Source: Pseudonocardia lacus (lineage in GTDB: Bacteria > Actinomycetota > Actinomycetes > Mycobacteriales > Pseudonocardiaceae). From it: 64,000 nucleotides of DNA. A model generated the notes under the pieces. That model had not been told where the DNA came from, made no database searches, and saw only the letters and a list, made by a program, of their open reading frames with translations. The stretch covers positions 1 to 64,000 of the forward strand of contig NZ_JAHDTH010000010.1 of NCBI RefSeq assembly GCF_018531445.1. Reading direction: 5' to 3'. This document shows positions 7,901 through 16,040 of this stretch, piece by piece. The position numbers were made by a program, and so were the translations under genes. How positions within the stretch are numbered: the first letter of the stretch is position 1; each line of letters opens with the position of its first letter.

Positions 7901-10900
7901 GCAGCGCGGTCAGCTCGGCGGCCCGCTCGCGGAAGCGCGCGACGTTGGCCAGCTTGACGTCCTCGTACCCGCGGACCAGGTCCGGGAGCCCGGCGATCTC
8001 CTCGACCACGTCCGCGGTGGCGGCGTCGAGCCGGGCCACCGCGGCGCGGACCAGCCGCTGGTACTCGCCGACGAGCTCGCGCTCGGTCCGCCGCACGTGG
8101 GCGTGGCCGAAGAGGTCGAAGGCCGTTCCCCGCAGCCTGCGGGCGGCCCGCAGCGCCCGGAACGCGGGGGTGGCGCCGGCCCGCAGCCGGATCTTGCGGT
8201 TCATCCCGATGGCCCGCAGCACCGGCGGGTGCAGCAGCACCGAGACCCGGGCGTCGGGGCCGTGCGCCTCGGCGCGGCGCGCGGTCTCCACGGGGTCGAG
8301 GTGCAGCCGGGCCACCTCGTACTCGTCCTTGTAGGCCATCAGCTTGTGCAGGCCGCGGGCGTAGGCGAGGCCGATCCGCTCGCCCGTCGCCGCGCCGGCG
8401 GCCGCCACGGCCAGGTCGCGGACCCGGCGGACCTCCTCGGCGTAGCGGGCGGCGTAGGCGGCGTCCTGGTAGCCGGTCAGGTCGGCGATCCGCACCGCCA
8501 GCACCTCGCCCAGGCCGATCTCCTGGGCGCGGGCCCGCGCGGCCGCGTCGACGGCCACGGCCTCCCGCGCGGGCGGCTCGACCGCCGCCCGCACGGCCTC
8601 CGGGTCCTGCACGGCCGCGCGACCCCAGCGGAACGCGTCCAGGGTGTTCTGCACCGCGGCCCCGTTGAGCCGGATCGCCTCCTCCAGCGCCGTGGCGCTC
8701 ACCGGCAGCACCCCGGCCTGGTACGCCGCGCCGAGCAGCACGACGTTGGTGGGCATGTGGTCGCCGAAGAGCCGCTCGGACAGCCGCTGCGCGTCCAGGT
8801 GCACCTGCTCGGCGGTGGCCGCGGCGATCCGCTCCAGCGCCTCGTCGGGCGAGCCCGGCAGCACCACCCGCCCGGTGATCATCGGCGCGGTCGGCACGAT
8901 CGCCGAGTTGACCACCGCCACGGTCCGGTCCGGCACGCAGACGCCGAGGTTGGTGTCGTCGGCCGCGCCGAGCAGGTCGAAGCCCACCAGCACGTCGGCC
9001 GTGCCGCGCGAGGCGCGCAGCGACCCGACGACCGGGGTCTTGGAGATCCGCACGTCGGAGACGACCGGGCCGCCCTTCTGGGCCAGCCCGATCTGCTCCA
9101 GACCGGCGGCGAAGCGCCCGTCGAGGTGGGCGGCCATCTGCAGGATCTTCGACGCCGTCACCACGCCGGTGCCGCCGATCCCGGGCATCCGGACCAGCAC
9201 GTCGCGCTCGCCGAACCGCGGCTGCGGCTCGACCAGGGCTACCGGCAGCTCCGGCCGGTCGGGCGCGCTCCGCGTCCCGGGCTCCACCAGCAGGAACGAC
9301 GGGCAGTCGCCCTCCAGGCAGCTGAAGTCGGAGTTGCAGGACGACTGGTGGATGCGGGTCTTGCGGCCGAACTCGGTGTGCACCGGCTGCACCGACAGGC
9401 ACGTCGACTTGTCGCCGCAGTCCCCGCAGCCCTCGCACACCCGCTCGTTGATCACCACCCGCTCGGTGACGGCGGGCAGCTTGCCGCGCTTGCGCAGCCG
9501 GCGCTCCTCGGTGGCGCAGCGGTCGTCGTGCAGGAGCACGGTGACGCCGTCGACGGCGGCGAGTTCGCGCTCCACGGCGGGGAGGTCGTCGCGGTGGCGG
9601 ACCGACGCGATCGGGTCCAGGGCGATGCCGCGGTACCGCCCCGGATCGTCGGTGGTGACCACGATCCGGCGCACCCCCTCGACGGCGAGCAGCCGGGTCA
9701 CCGACGGGACGTCGAGGCGACCCTCTGCGCGCTGCCCGCCGGTCATCGCGACGGCGTCGTTGTAGAGCAGCTTGTAGGTCATCCGCACGCCCGCGGCCAC
9801 GGCCGCGCGGACCGCCAGCGAGCCGGAGTGGTGGAACGTGCCGTCGCCGAGGTTCTGCACCAGCGTCGGGTCGTCGGTGAACGGCGCCAGGCCGATCCAC
9901 TGCGCGCCCTCGCCGCCCATCTGGGTCAGCCCGATCTGGGTGCCCCGGCCCTCGCCCTCCAGCGCGATCAGGGCGTGGCAGCCGATGCCCACGCCCACCA
10001 GCGAGCCGTCCTCGGTGCGGGTGGAGCGGTTGTGCGGGCAGCCGGAGCAGAAGAAGGGCGTGCGCTTGGCCATCGGCAGGCTGATCCGCGAGGCCCGGGC
10101 GGGACGCAGGCGGTCCAGGTGCTCGCGCGCCGGGCGCGGCAGCCGCTCCGCGCCGAGCACCACCGAGATCCGCCGGCCGAGGGCGACCGCGACGTCCTCG
10201 GCGGCGACCTGGCTGCGCCCGGTGAGCAGCGGCCGGCCGGTCTCGTCCGTGCGCCCGACGACGTTCGGCGCATCGGCCCGCCGGTACAGGGCCTGCTTGA
10301 GCGCGCCCTCCACGAACGGGACCTTGTCCTCGACGACGAAGACCTCCTCGAGGCCCTCGGTGAGCGCGGCGAGGTGGCCGGGGTCGAGCGGGTGCGGCAT
10401 CCCGAGCCGCACGAGCCGCAGGCCCAGCGCCTCCATCGCCGCCTCGTCGAGCCCCATGTCCTCCAGGGCGCGCTCGACGACGGCGTGCGCGGTGCCGGAC
10501 GCGACGATCCCGAGCCGGGCGCGCCGCGCGGAGAAGGTGATCCGGTTGAGGCCGTGCTCGGTGGCGTAGTGGCGGGCGATGTCCAGGCGCCGGGTGAGCA
10601 TGTCGTGCTCGGCGTCGAGGCCGACGGGCCCGACGATCGGGGGGAGCAGCGGGCGCGGTGCCGCCGGCGGGTGCGGGATGCCGTGGCGCAGCGCGCCCAC
10701 GTCGATGGTGGCCGCCGAGTCGGCGACGTCCGCGACGATCTTCAACCCGGTCCACAGCCCGCTCGCCCGCGACAGCGCGACGGCGTGCAGGCCGTACTCG
10801 ACGATCTCCGCGACCGTGCCGGGCGCGAACAGCGGCAGCGCGAGGCTCTGCGCCATCGGCTCGCAGGAGCTGGGGACGGTGGAGGACTTGCAGGACGGGT

Positions 10901-11339
10901 CGTCGCCGATCCAGGCGACGGCTCCGCCGGTCGTGGCGGTCCCGGCGAGCTGGCCGTGCCGGATGGCGTCGGCGGCCCGGTCGAGACCGGGGGCCTTGCC
11001 GTACCAGAAGCCCGTGACGCCGTCGTGGCGGCGACCGGGCAGCGCGGCCAGCATCTGCGTGCCCGCCACGGCGGTGGCCGCCAGCTCCTCGTTGACGCCC
11101 GGCCGGAACACGACGCCGGTCTCGTCGAGGTGCCGGCGCGCCCGGCCCATCTCCAGGTCGACCCCGCCCAGCGGCGAGCCCTGGTAGCCGGAGACGAACG
11201 CGCGGGTGTCCAGCCCGCGCTCGGTGTCGAGCCTGCGCTGTTCGAGGACCATCCGCACGAGTGCTTCGATGCCCGAGACGAGCGCCCGCCCGGACGTCGC
11301 GCCGTACTTGTCGTCGAGGGTCACCGCGCTCGCACGCAC
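7890..11339 (-). CDS. Indolepyruvate:ferredoxin oxidoreductase, fused alpha/beta chain
   Basis: A 1149-residue single-chain 2-oxoacid:ferredoxin oxidoreductase of the indolepyruvate type. The N-terminal third carries the thiamine-pyrophosphate-enzyme halves (FVSGYQGSPLGGVDLEM; later FFCSGCPHNRST). A ferredoxin-like insert near 630-700 has NERVCEGCGDCGDKSTCLS and CNSDFSCLEGDCPS for iron-sulfur clusters. The gamma/IorB-like domain starts at MPGIGGTGVVTASKIL. It oxidatively decarboxylates aryl- or branched 2-oxoacids to acyl-CoA, which suits amino-acid breakdown. GTG 11339 has GAGGAGG upstream; GTG 11324 (VTLDDKYG) is a shorter alternative. The gene is divergent from the Lrp regulator. Confidence 0.9.
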   Translation of the reverse strand: MRASAVTLDDKYGATSGRALVSGIEALVRMVLEQRRLDTERGLDTRAFVSGYQGSPLGGVDLEMGRARRHLDETGVVFRPGVNEELAATAVAGTQMLAALPGRRHDGVTGFWYGKAPGLDRAADAIRHGQLAGTATTGGAVAWIGDDPSCKSSTVPSSCEPMAQSLALPLFAPGTVAEIVEYGLHAVALSRASGLWTGLKIVADVADSAATIDVGALRHGIPHPPAAPRPLLPPIVGPVGLDAEHDMLTRRLDIARHYATEHGLNRITFSARRARLGIVASGTAHAVVERALEDMGLDEAAMEALGLRLVRLGMPHPLDPGHLAALTEGLEEVFVVEDKVPFVEGALKQALYRRADAPNVVGRTDETGRPLLTGRSQVAAEDVAVALGRRISVVLGAERLPRPAREHLDRLRPARASRISLPMAKRTPFFCSGCPHNRSTRTEDGSLVGVGIGCHALIALEGEGRGTQIGLTQMGGEGAQWIGLAPFTDDPTLVQNLGDGTFHHSGSLAVRAAVAAGVRMTYKLLYNDAVAMTGGQRAEGRLDVPSVTRLLAVEGVRRIVVTTDDPGRYRGIALDPIASVRHRDDLPAVERELAAVDGVTVLLHDDRCATEERRLRKRGKLPAVTERVVINERVCEGCGDCGDKSTCLSVQPVHTEFGRKTRIHQSSCNSDFSCLEGDCPSFLLVEPGTRSAPDRPELPVALVEPQPRFGERDVLVRMPGIGGTGVVTASKILQMAAHLDGRFAAGLEQIGLAQKGGPVVSDVRISKTPVVGSLRASRGTADVLVGFDLLGAADDTNLGVCVPDRTVAVVNSAIVPTAPMITGRVVLPGSPDEALERIAAATAEQVHLDAQRLSERLFGDHMPTNVVLLGAAYQAGVLPVSATALEEAIRLNGAAVQNTLDAFRWGRAAVQDPEAVRAAVEPPAREAVAVDAAARARAQEIGLGEVLAVRIADLTGYQDAAYAARYAEEVRRVRDLAVAAAGAATGERIGLAYARGLHKLMAYKDEYEVARLHLDPVETARRAEAHGPDARVSVLLHPPVLRAIGMNRKIRLRAGATPAFRALRAARRLRGTAFDLFGHAHVRRTERELVGEYQRLVRAAVARLDAATADVVEEIAGLPDLVRGYEDVKLANVARFRERAAELTALLSP

Positions 11340-11467
11340 CTGGCCGCCTCCTCGTCGTGGTGGGAACGCTGCGAGCAGACCCCAGTCGGAGGGGCGTCCG
11401 CAAGATAGGAAAGGCGGTCCGCGCCCAGTACGCAGGAATGCTTCTGCTCCGACCGGTGAACCGTCAC

Positions 11468-11473
11468 TATCCT
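11468..11473 (+). promoter_or_regulatory. Putative -10 element of the Lrp-family gene
   Basis: TATCCT ends 6 bases before GTG 11480, placing the transcription start at or next to the start codon, as in leaderless actinobacterial genes. No convincing -35 was found. Confidence 0.4.
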
Positions 11474-11479
11474 GCGCGG

Positions 11480-11920
11480 GTGACCCCGCTCGACGACGTC
11501 GACCGCAGGCTGCTGGCCCTGCTGGAGGTCGACGGCAGGCGCACGTTCGCCGACCTCGCCACGGAGGTCGCGCTGTCGCAGCCCGCGGTGAAGCGCCGGG
11601 TCGACCGGTTGGTCGCCACCGGCGTGATCCGCGGCTTCACCGCGATCGTCGACCCGGCCCGCGGCGACCGCCCGCTGGAGGCGTTCTGCGAGCTGCGCTT
11701 CCAAGGCACGTCCTCGCCGGAGGACATCGAGGCGCTGCACGGGCGCGTCGCGGAGGTCGACGCGGTCTACATCCTGGCCGGCGACTTCGACGCGCTGTGC
11801 CAACTGCGGGTGCGGGACATGGCGCACCTGCGCGAGGTGGTCGCCCGGCTGCGGGCGATACCCGGCGTGGTGGGCACCAAGACGCTGGTGGTGATGAGCA
11901 GCGTGCGTGGACCGCACTGA
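11480..11920 (+). CDS. Lrp/AsnC-family transcriptional regulator
   Basis: A 146-residue Lrp/AsnC regulator. The N-terminal winged helix reads DDVDRRLLALLEVDGRRTFADLA with recognition helix SQPAVKRRVDRL. The C-terminal RAM domain (about 65-140) would bind amino acids and form oligomers. GTG 11480 matches the usual family start (TPLDDVDRRLL) and lies just after a -10-like TATCCT; ATG 11438 would add 14 residues. It is divergent from the indolepyruvate oxidoreductase, so control of that gene by an aromatic or branched amino acid is the simplest reading. Confidence 0.85.
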   Translation: MTPLDDVDRRLLALLEVDGRRTFADLATEVALSQPAVKRRVDRLVATGVIRGFTAIVDPARGDRPLEAFCELRFQGTSSPEDIEALHGRVAEVDAVYILAGDFDALCQLRVRDMAHLREVVARLRAIPGVVGTKTLVVMSSVRGPH

Positions 11921-11966
11921 TCGCCCTGACCTGCTTCGTGACCTTCCGGGCCCGGGGCGGGGCGGG

Positions 11967-12287
11967 TCAGGTCTTGCGCACGGCGTGCTTGCCGGCGAGG
12001 CGGTCGATCTGGTGCCAGAGCTCGTCGCGCACCTCGGCGGCCGCCTTGTCGATGTCCTGCTCCGCCGAGGTCGCCACCAGCTTCGGGTGCCCGGCGATCG
12101 AGCACTCGAGCACGGTGCGCTGCGACTTCGTGCCCCGCTCCTTGATCGCCAGGTCCAGCTCCACCTGCTCGGGCTGCCAGTGGGCGAGGCGGTTCTCCAA
12201 CCGGCCGAACAGGATGCCACCGAGCTTGTCGTGCTCGTGCGCGTGGAACTGCGGCTGGACGCGCAGGCGGTCGACGTAGCTCGTCAT
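11967..12287 (-). CDS. Short HPF/RaiA-like ribosome hibernation factor
   Basis: A 106-residue protein matching the S30AE/HPF fold: ENRLAHWQPEQVELDLAIKERG, then QRTVLECSIAGHPKLVATSAEQDIDKAAAEVRDELWHQIDR in pattern. Proteins of this type bind the small ribosomal subunit and silence ribosomes in stress or stationary phase. It lacks the C-terminal dimerisation domain of long HPF, so it resembles short HPF or a divergent paralogue. GAGGAGAA lies before ATG 12287. Convergent with the Lrp gene, it is likely an independent unit. Confidence 0.7.
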   Translation of the reverse strand: MTSYVDRLRVQPQFHAHEHDKLGGILFGRLENRLAHWQPEQVELDLAIKERGTKSQRTVLECSIAGHPKLVATSAEQDIDKAAAEVRDELWHQIDRLAGKHAVRKT

Positions 12288-12486
12288 GTGGTTCTCCTCG
12301 TCGGGTGTCCGCCCGGGAGACGATCACCCGGTACGGCTCCTTACCCTGCCGACCCGGCCGCTACACCGCCGATCCGGTGACGCCGCGGCCATCGGTCGTG
12401 CCGGGCGGGTGGGCCCGGTGATGCCGGTGGCCCCGTCCGTGGCGCAGGCTGGGGGCGACCGACCGCTCCCGACGGGAAGAGGATGC

Positions 12487-13263
12487 ATGCGGATCGACGA
12501 CGTCGCTGCCGAGGTGGCCGAGACCGTGTGGTCGGCCTGGCGGTCCGGCGAACGGATGGACGCGCTGCCCCGGCGCATCCGCCCCACCGCGGTCGCGGCG
12601 GGCTGGGCCGCGCAGCGGGCGCTGGTCGAGCTGGCCGGCCCCGCCTACGGCTGGAAGATCGCCGCCACGGCCGCCGCGGGGCAGGCCCACATCGGGGTGA
12701 GCGGGCCCCTGCCCGGGCCGCTGTTCGAGCGGTTCCGCCACGAGCCCGGCGGCGTGATCCCGTCCGGCGAGCTGCACATGCGGGTCGTCGAGGCCGAGTT
12801 CGCCTTCCGCCTCGGCGAGGACGTGCCGGCGGGCGCCTCCGCGGAGGCGATCGCCGCGGCCGTCGCGGCGCTGCACCTGGCCGTCGAGGTCCCCGACTCC
12901 CGGTTCGTCGACTTCGCCACCGTCGGCGGCCCGTCCCTGGTCGCCGACGCCGCCTGCGCCGGGTTCTTCGTGCTCGGACCGGAGGTGCCCGACTGGCGCG
13001 GCGCCGACCTCGCCGCGCGGGCGACCCGCATCGAGGTGAACGGCGAGACCGCCGCCGTCGGCCGCGGCGACGCCGTGCTCGGGTCCCCCGTGACGGCCCT
13101 GACCTGGCTGGCCCGGGAGCTGAGCGGGCTGGGCCGCGACCTGCGGGCGGGCGAGGTCGTGACCACCGGGACCACGACGCCGCCGCCGGCGATCGGCCCG
13201 GGCGACGAGGTCCGCGCCCACTTCGAGGGCTACGGGGAGGTCGGGTTCTCCTTCGCCCGGTGA
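12487..13263 (+). CDS. 2-keto-4-pentenoate hydratase-like protein (FAH superfamily)
   Basis: A 258-residue protein of the MhpD/2-hydroxypentadienoate hydratase group. Recognisable parts are YGWKIAATAAAGQAHIGVSGPLPGPLF, an acidic metal-binding stretch (VVEAEFAFRL), LAVEVPDSRF, and C-terminal VVTTGTTTPPPAIGPGDEV. Family members hydrate or decarboxylate 2-oxo-4-enoates in aromatic catabolism. ATG 12487 is preceded by AGAGGA. No other aromatic-pathway genes are next to it, so its actual substrate is open. The 199 bases upstream hold no gene that I can support. Confidence 0.8.
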   Translation: MRIDDVAAEVAETVWSAWRSGERMDALPRRIRPTAVAAGWAAQRALVELAGPAYGWKIAATAAAGQAHIGVSGPLPGPLFERFRHEPGGVIPSGELHMRVVEAEFAFRLGEDVPAGASAEAIAAAVAALHLAVEVPDSRFVDFATVGGPSLVADAACAGFFVLGPEVPDWRGADLAARATRIEVNGETAAVGRGDAVLGSPVTALTWLARELSGLGRDLRAGEVVTTGTTTPPPAIGPGDEVRAHFEGYGEVGFSFAR

Positions 13264-13355
13264 GGGCCCGCCGGAGGGCGGAGGAGAACCGGTTGTCCCG
13301 TCCGCTCGCTCCGCGGGCCTGCCGAGGTGCCTTCGCCGCCCTAGACTCGTGAGGA

Positions 13356-14582
13356 ATGGCAACGATCTCCACGCGGGCGTCCACGGCGCCGCTGCACGAG
13401 CGCGGGACGCCCGGCTACCGGCGCGTCGGAGCCGCGCTGTGGTGCGCGGGCGTCGCGACGTTCGTGCTGGTCTACTGCGTGCAGGGGCTGCTGCCGAGCC
13501 TGGCGGCGGAGTTCGGGGTGTCCTCGACGGTGTCGAGCCTGGTGCTGTCGGCGACGACCGGGACGCTGGCGCTGGCCGTCGTCCCGCTGTCCGCGGTCGC
13601 CGAGTCGTGGGGCCGGGCGCGGGTGATGACCGCCGCGCTGGCGGCGTCGGCCGTGCTGGGCCTGCTCGCCCCGCTGGCCCCGTCCTTCGGGGTGCTGGTC
13701 GCGGTCCGGGCGCTGCAGGGCCTCGCGCTGGCCGCGCTGCCGGCGCTGGCGATGGCGCACGTGGCGCGCGAGGTGGCCCCGCGCTGGCTCGGCGGCGCGA
13801 TGGGGCTGCTCATCGCGGGCAACACCCTCGGCGGGCTGTCCGGGCGGTTGATCGCCGGCGTGGTCGCCGACCTCGGCGGTTGGCGCGTCGCGCTGGCCAT
13901 CGTGGGTGCCGTGTCGCTGGCCGCGACCGTCGCCTTCCGGCTGCTGCTGCCGGCCTCGGTCGCCCCCGCCGCGCCCCGGGTCCGGCTGCGGGACCTCGGC
14001 GCCCCGCTGCGCGCCCAGCTGCGCGACCCCGGCCTGCGGTGCCTGTTCGGGATCGCCTTCCTGCTCATGGGCGCCTTCGTCACCGTCTACAACTACCTGG
14101 GCTTCCGGCTGCTCGGGCCGCCGTTCGCGGTGCCGCCCGCGCTCGTGGGCCTGGTGTTCCTCGGCTACCTCGCCGGCTCCTACGCGTCCTCGGCGGCGGG
14201 GCGGCTCGGCGACCGCGTCGGGCGCCGCCGGGTGCTCTGGGCCGCGGTCCTCGCCGCGCTGGCCGGGGCGTGGGTCACGCTGCCCGACCAGCTGGTCGCC
14301 GTGCTGGCCGGGCTGCTGCTGTTCACCGTGGGGTTCTTCGGGGCGCACTCGCTGGCCAGCGGGTGGGTCGGGCGCCGGTCGTCGGTGCTGGCCGACGGTG
14401 CCCCGGCCGTGGCGTCCTCGCTGTACCTGCTGGCCTACTACGCGGGCAGCAGCATCGCCGGCTCGGTGGGCGGGCTGGCCTACGACGGCGCCGGCTGGCC
14501 CGGCCTGCTCGGCTACGTCAGCGCGCTGCTGCTCGGGGCCGGCGGGCTGGCCCTGGCCCTGCGCCGGGTGCCGGCGGCCTGA
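13356..14582 (+). CDS. MFS transporter
   Basis: A 408-residue major facilitator protein with about 12 hydrophobic segments. The first is near residue 30, and the A-like motif RLGDRVGRRRVL sits between helices 8 and 9. The N-half GRLIAGVVADLGGWR fits the motif-C and loop region of drug:H+ antiporters such as the YnfM/CmlR group. It is likely an exporter of small molecules; the substrate is unknown. A -10 hexamer TAGACT (13342-13347) lies 8 bases before ATG 13356 and GAGGA abuts the start, so the mRNA is probably leaderless or nearly so. Confidence 0.85.
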   Translation: MATISTRASTAPLHERGTPGYRRVGAALWCAGVATFVLVYCVQGLLPSLAAEFGVSSTVSSLVLSATTGTLALAVVPLSAVAESWGRARVMTAALAASAVLGLLAPLAPSFGVLVAVRALQGLALAALPALAMAHVAREVAPRWLGGAMGLLIAGNTLGGLSGRLIAGVVADLGGWRVALAIVGAVSLAATVAFRLLLPASVAPAAPRVRLRDLGAPLRAQLRDPGLRCLFGIAFLLMGAFVTVYNYLGFRLLGPPFAVPPALVGLVFLGYLAGSYASSAAGRLGDRVGRRRVLWAAVLAALAGAWVTLPDQLVAVLAGLLLFTVGFFGAHSLASGWVGRRSSVLADGAPAVASSLYLLAYYAGSSIAGSVGGLAYDGAGWPGLLGYVSALLLGAGGLALALRRVPAA

Positions 14583-14588
14583 TCGCGG

Positions 14589-14948
14589 TCAGGCGGTGAT
14601 CGGGAAGGTCAGCGCGAGCGGCCAGGCCAGCAGCGCGCCGCCCACGACCGCCGGCGACCAGACCGGCATGGCCGGGCCGCGCAGGACGGCGGCGGTGACG
14701 CCCTGCCAGACCAGCAGCACGGCGAAGAGCGGCACCACGAACAGCACGAACGACGGCGCCCCGCCGACGGACGCGGCCCCGGCCAGGCCCAGTACCACGA
14801 CCAGCGCCGCCCAGGCGTGGCCGAGGACGGGACGGCGCCCCGCCACCGCCTCAAGGCCGGCCACCAGCAGCGCGGTGGCGGCGAACGCCGGCAGCAGGAG
14901 CCACAGCCGACCCGGGGCGGGCCCGTGACCGGCCGGCGCTGTGCACAC
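14589..14948 (-). CDS. Small membrane protein, probably 5'-truncated
   Basis: A 119-residue protein with about four hydrophobic segments (LLLPAFAATALLVAGL; WAALVVVLGLAGAASV; FVLFVVPLFAVLLVWQ; VVGGALLAWPLALTF). No family is recognised. The only usable start is GTG 14948, and its first codons lie inside the repeat that begins at 14928. The N-terminal residues (CTAPAGHGPAP) are therefore repeat-encoded. Either the original 5' end was replaced when the repeat arrived, or the gene is a remnant. It converges on the MFS gene with a 6-base gap. Confidence 0.5.
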   Translation of the reverse strand: MCTAPAGHGPAPGRLWLLLPAFAATALLVAGLEAVAGRRPVLGHAWAALVVVLGLAGAASVGGAPSFVLFVVPLFAVLLVWQGVTAAVLRGPAMPVWSPAVVGGALLAWPLALTFPITA

Positions 14949-15156
14949 GGTGGCTCGCAGGGGTGGTGGCGTCGCGCAGCGTCAGGTGGGTCCTCGCAGG
15001 CCGCCGGCGGGCTGTGAGACCACGTCCAGGGCTGCGAGGTGCCCAGGACCCGCCCCTGCCTGCTCCAGGGGCGTGCCGAGTGGTTGGCGATTCGCGTCCC
15101 GCGAGCCGACCAGTGCTGCCCGCCGCTTCCGCTCCTCGGCGCTGCGCGCCTGCGGT
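14928..15156. repeat. Palindromic intergenic repeat, full copy 1
   Basis: This 229-bp copy matches 15421-15649. It opens with GGCGCTGTGCACACGGTGG and CTCGCAG. A GC-rich palindrome follows, centred on GCCGCCGGCGGGC near 15000-15014, then CCAGGGCTGCGAGGTG, a variable patch, and a second conserved block from 15078 (GAGTGGTTGG) to 15156 (CGCGCCTGCGGT). Confidence 0.8.
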
Positions 15157-15158
15157 CG

Positions 15159-15247
15159 CTCGCAGGGGTGGTGGCGTCTGCGCAGCGTCGGGTGGGGTCT
15201 CGCAGCCCGCCGGCGGGTTGCGAGTACACGTCCAGGGCTGCGAGGTG
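15159..15247. repeat. Palindromic intergenic repeat, partial copy 2
   Basis: An 89-bp copy of only the first half of the repeat: CTCGCAG, GGGTGGTGGCGTC, the central palindrome (one mismatch) and CCAGGGCTGCGAGGTG. It follows copy 1 after two bases. The next 173 bases (15248-15420) are unique and hold no gene that I can support. Confidence 0.8.
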
Positions 15248-15420
15248 CGCTCGGGGCTGCGGGGCGGCTACTCGGCCCGGGCCCGGGCCCGGGGCATGCG
15301 GCAAGTCGTGAAGTTGGGGTTGAACGGGCACGTGGTCAGTCGGCCGCAGGTCAGCGCGCCGAGTTGATCTCCGGCTCGGCCCCGCGCCGGCCCGGGACAG
15401 GCCCTGGGTGGACCGCGCGC

Positions 15421-15649
15421 ACCGGCTGGCGCTGTGCACACGGTGGCTCGCAGAGGTGGTGGCGTCCGCGCAGCGTCAGGTGGGTCGTCGCAGCCCGCCG
15501 GCGGGCTGCGAGACCACGTCCAGGGCTGCGAGGTGCGCCCAGGCCCCCCGGCCCCGGGGGCATGGCGAGTGGTTGGTGACGCGCGTCCCGCGAGCCTCGA
15601 CCAGTGCTGCCGCGCCGCTTCCGCTCCTCGGCGCTGGCGCGCCTGCGGT
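15421..15649. repeat. Palindromic intergenic repeat, full copy 3
   Basis: The second full 229-bp copy, in direct orientation to copy 1. The palindrome at 15488-15511 is perfect over 24 bases, with CTCGCAG-type arms also at 15447-15453 and 15526-15532. The conserved second block runs from 15567 to 15649. Confidence 0.8.
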
Positions 15650-15692
15650 GCGGGTCGGCTTGCCATCGAAACGCCCACCCGGACCAAGCACA

Positions 15693-16007
15693 CGGTCGGT
15701 GTTGGATCACACCGTGGCCTTCGCCGGCGACGGTGGTATCACCGCGGCATCGAATCTGTATGGGGTGTGTGTGCATCACCATCAGCTCAAGCACGACGCC
15801 CCGGGCTGGTCGGTGCGCCAGGACCCGGATGGGCGGATCACCTGGAGCACGCCGACCGGGCGGTCCTACTCCAGTGATCCGCACGACTACCGCGTCGAAG
15901 GCAGACCGGATCTCATCGCGCACGTCGTGGCCGAGGTTGAGCGGCGGCGGGCCCGACCACCGGACCGGCCACCGCCGACCGCGGACACCGGGCCGCCGCC
16001 GTTCTGA
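15693..16007 (+). pseudogene. C-terminal remnant of a DUF222/13E12-type HNH endonuclease
   Basis: Starting near 15693 the frame encodes an HNH nuclease tail: VLDHTVAFAGDGG, ASNLYGVCVHHHQLKH, then WSVRQDPDGRITWSTPTGR and a Pro-rich end. The DH, N and HH residues of the HNH motif are present. The long DUF222 domain and the first part of the Cys pair expected upstream are absent. The upstream bases are the intergenic repeat and do not continue the protein. No credible start exists, so this is a 3' fragment. The frame remains open further upstream but reads as repeat-derived nonsense. Confidence 0.75.
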
Positions 16008-16040
16008 CCCCTCGACAACTCGCGGCGCGACACGGGCAAC

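Noticed and set aside
15248-15420. Short minus-strand peptide between repeat copies
   Set aside because: A frame with PFNPNFTTCRMPRARARAE exists, but there is no ribosome site, conservation cannot be judged, and composition is not convincing.
14928-15649. CRISPR array
   Set aside because: Only three copies, 89-229 bases long, with irregular spacing (2 and 173 bases) and no cas genes.
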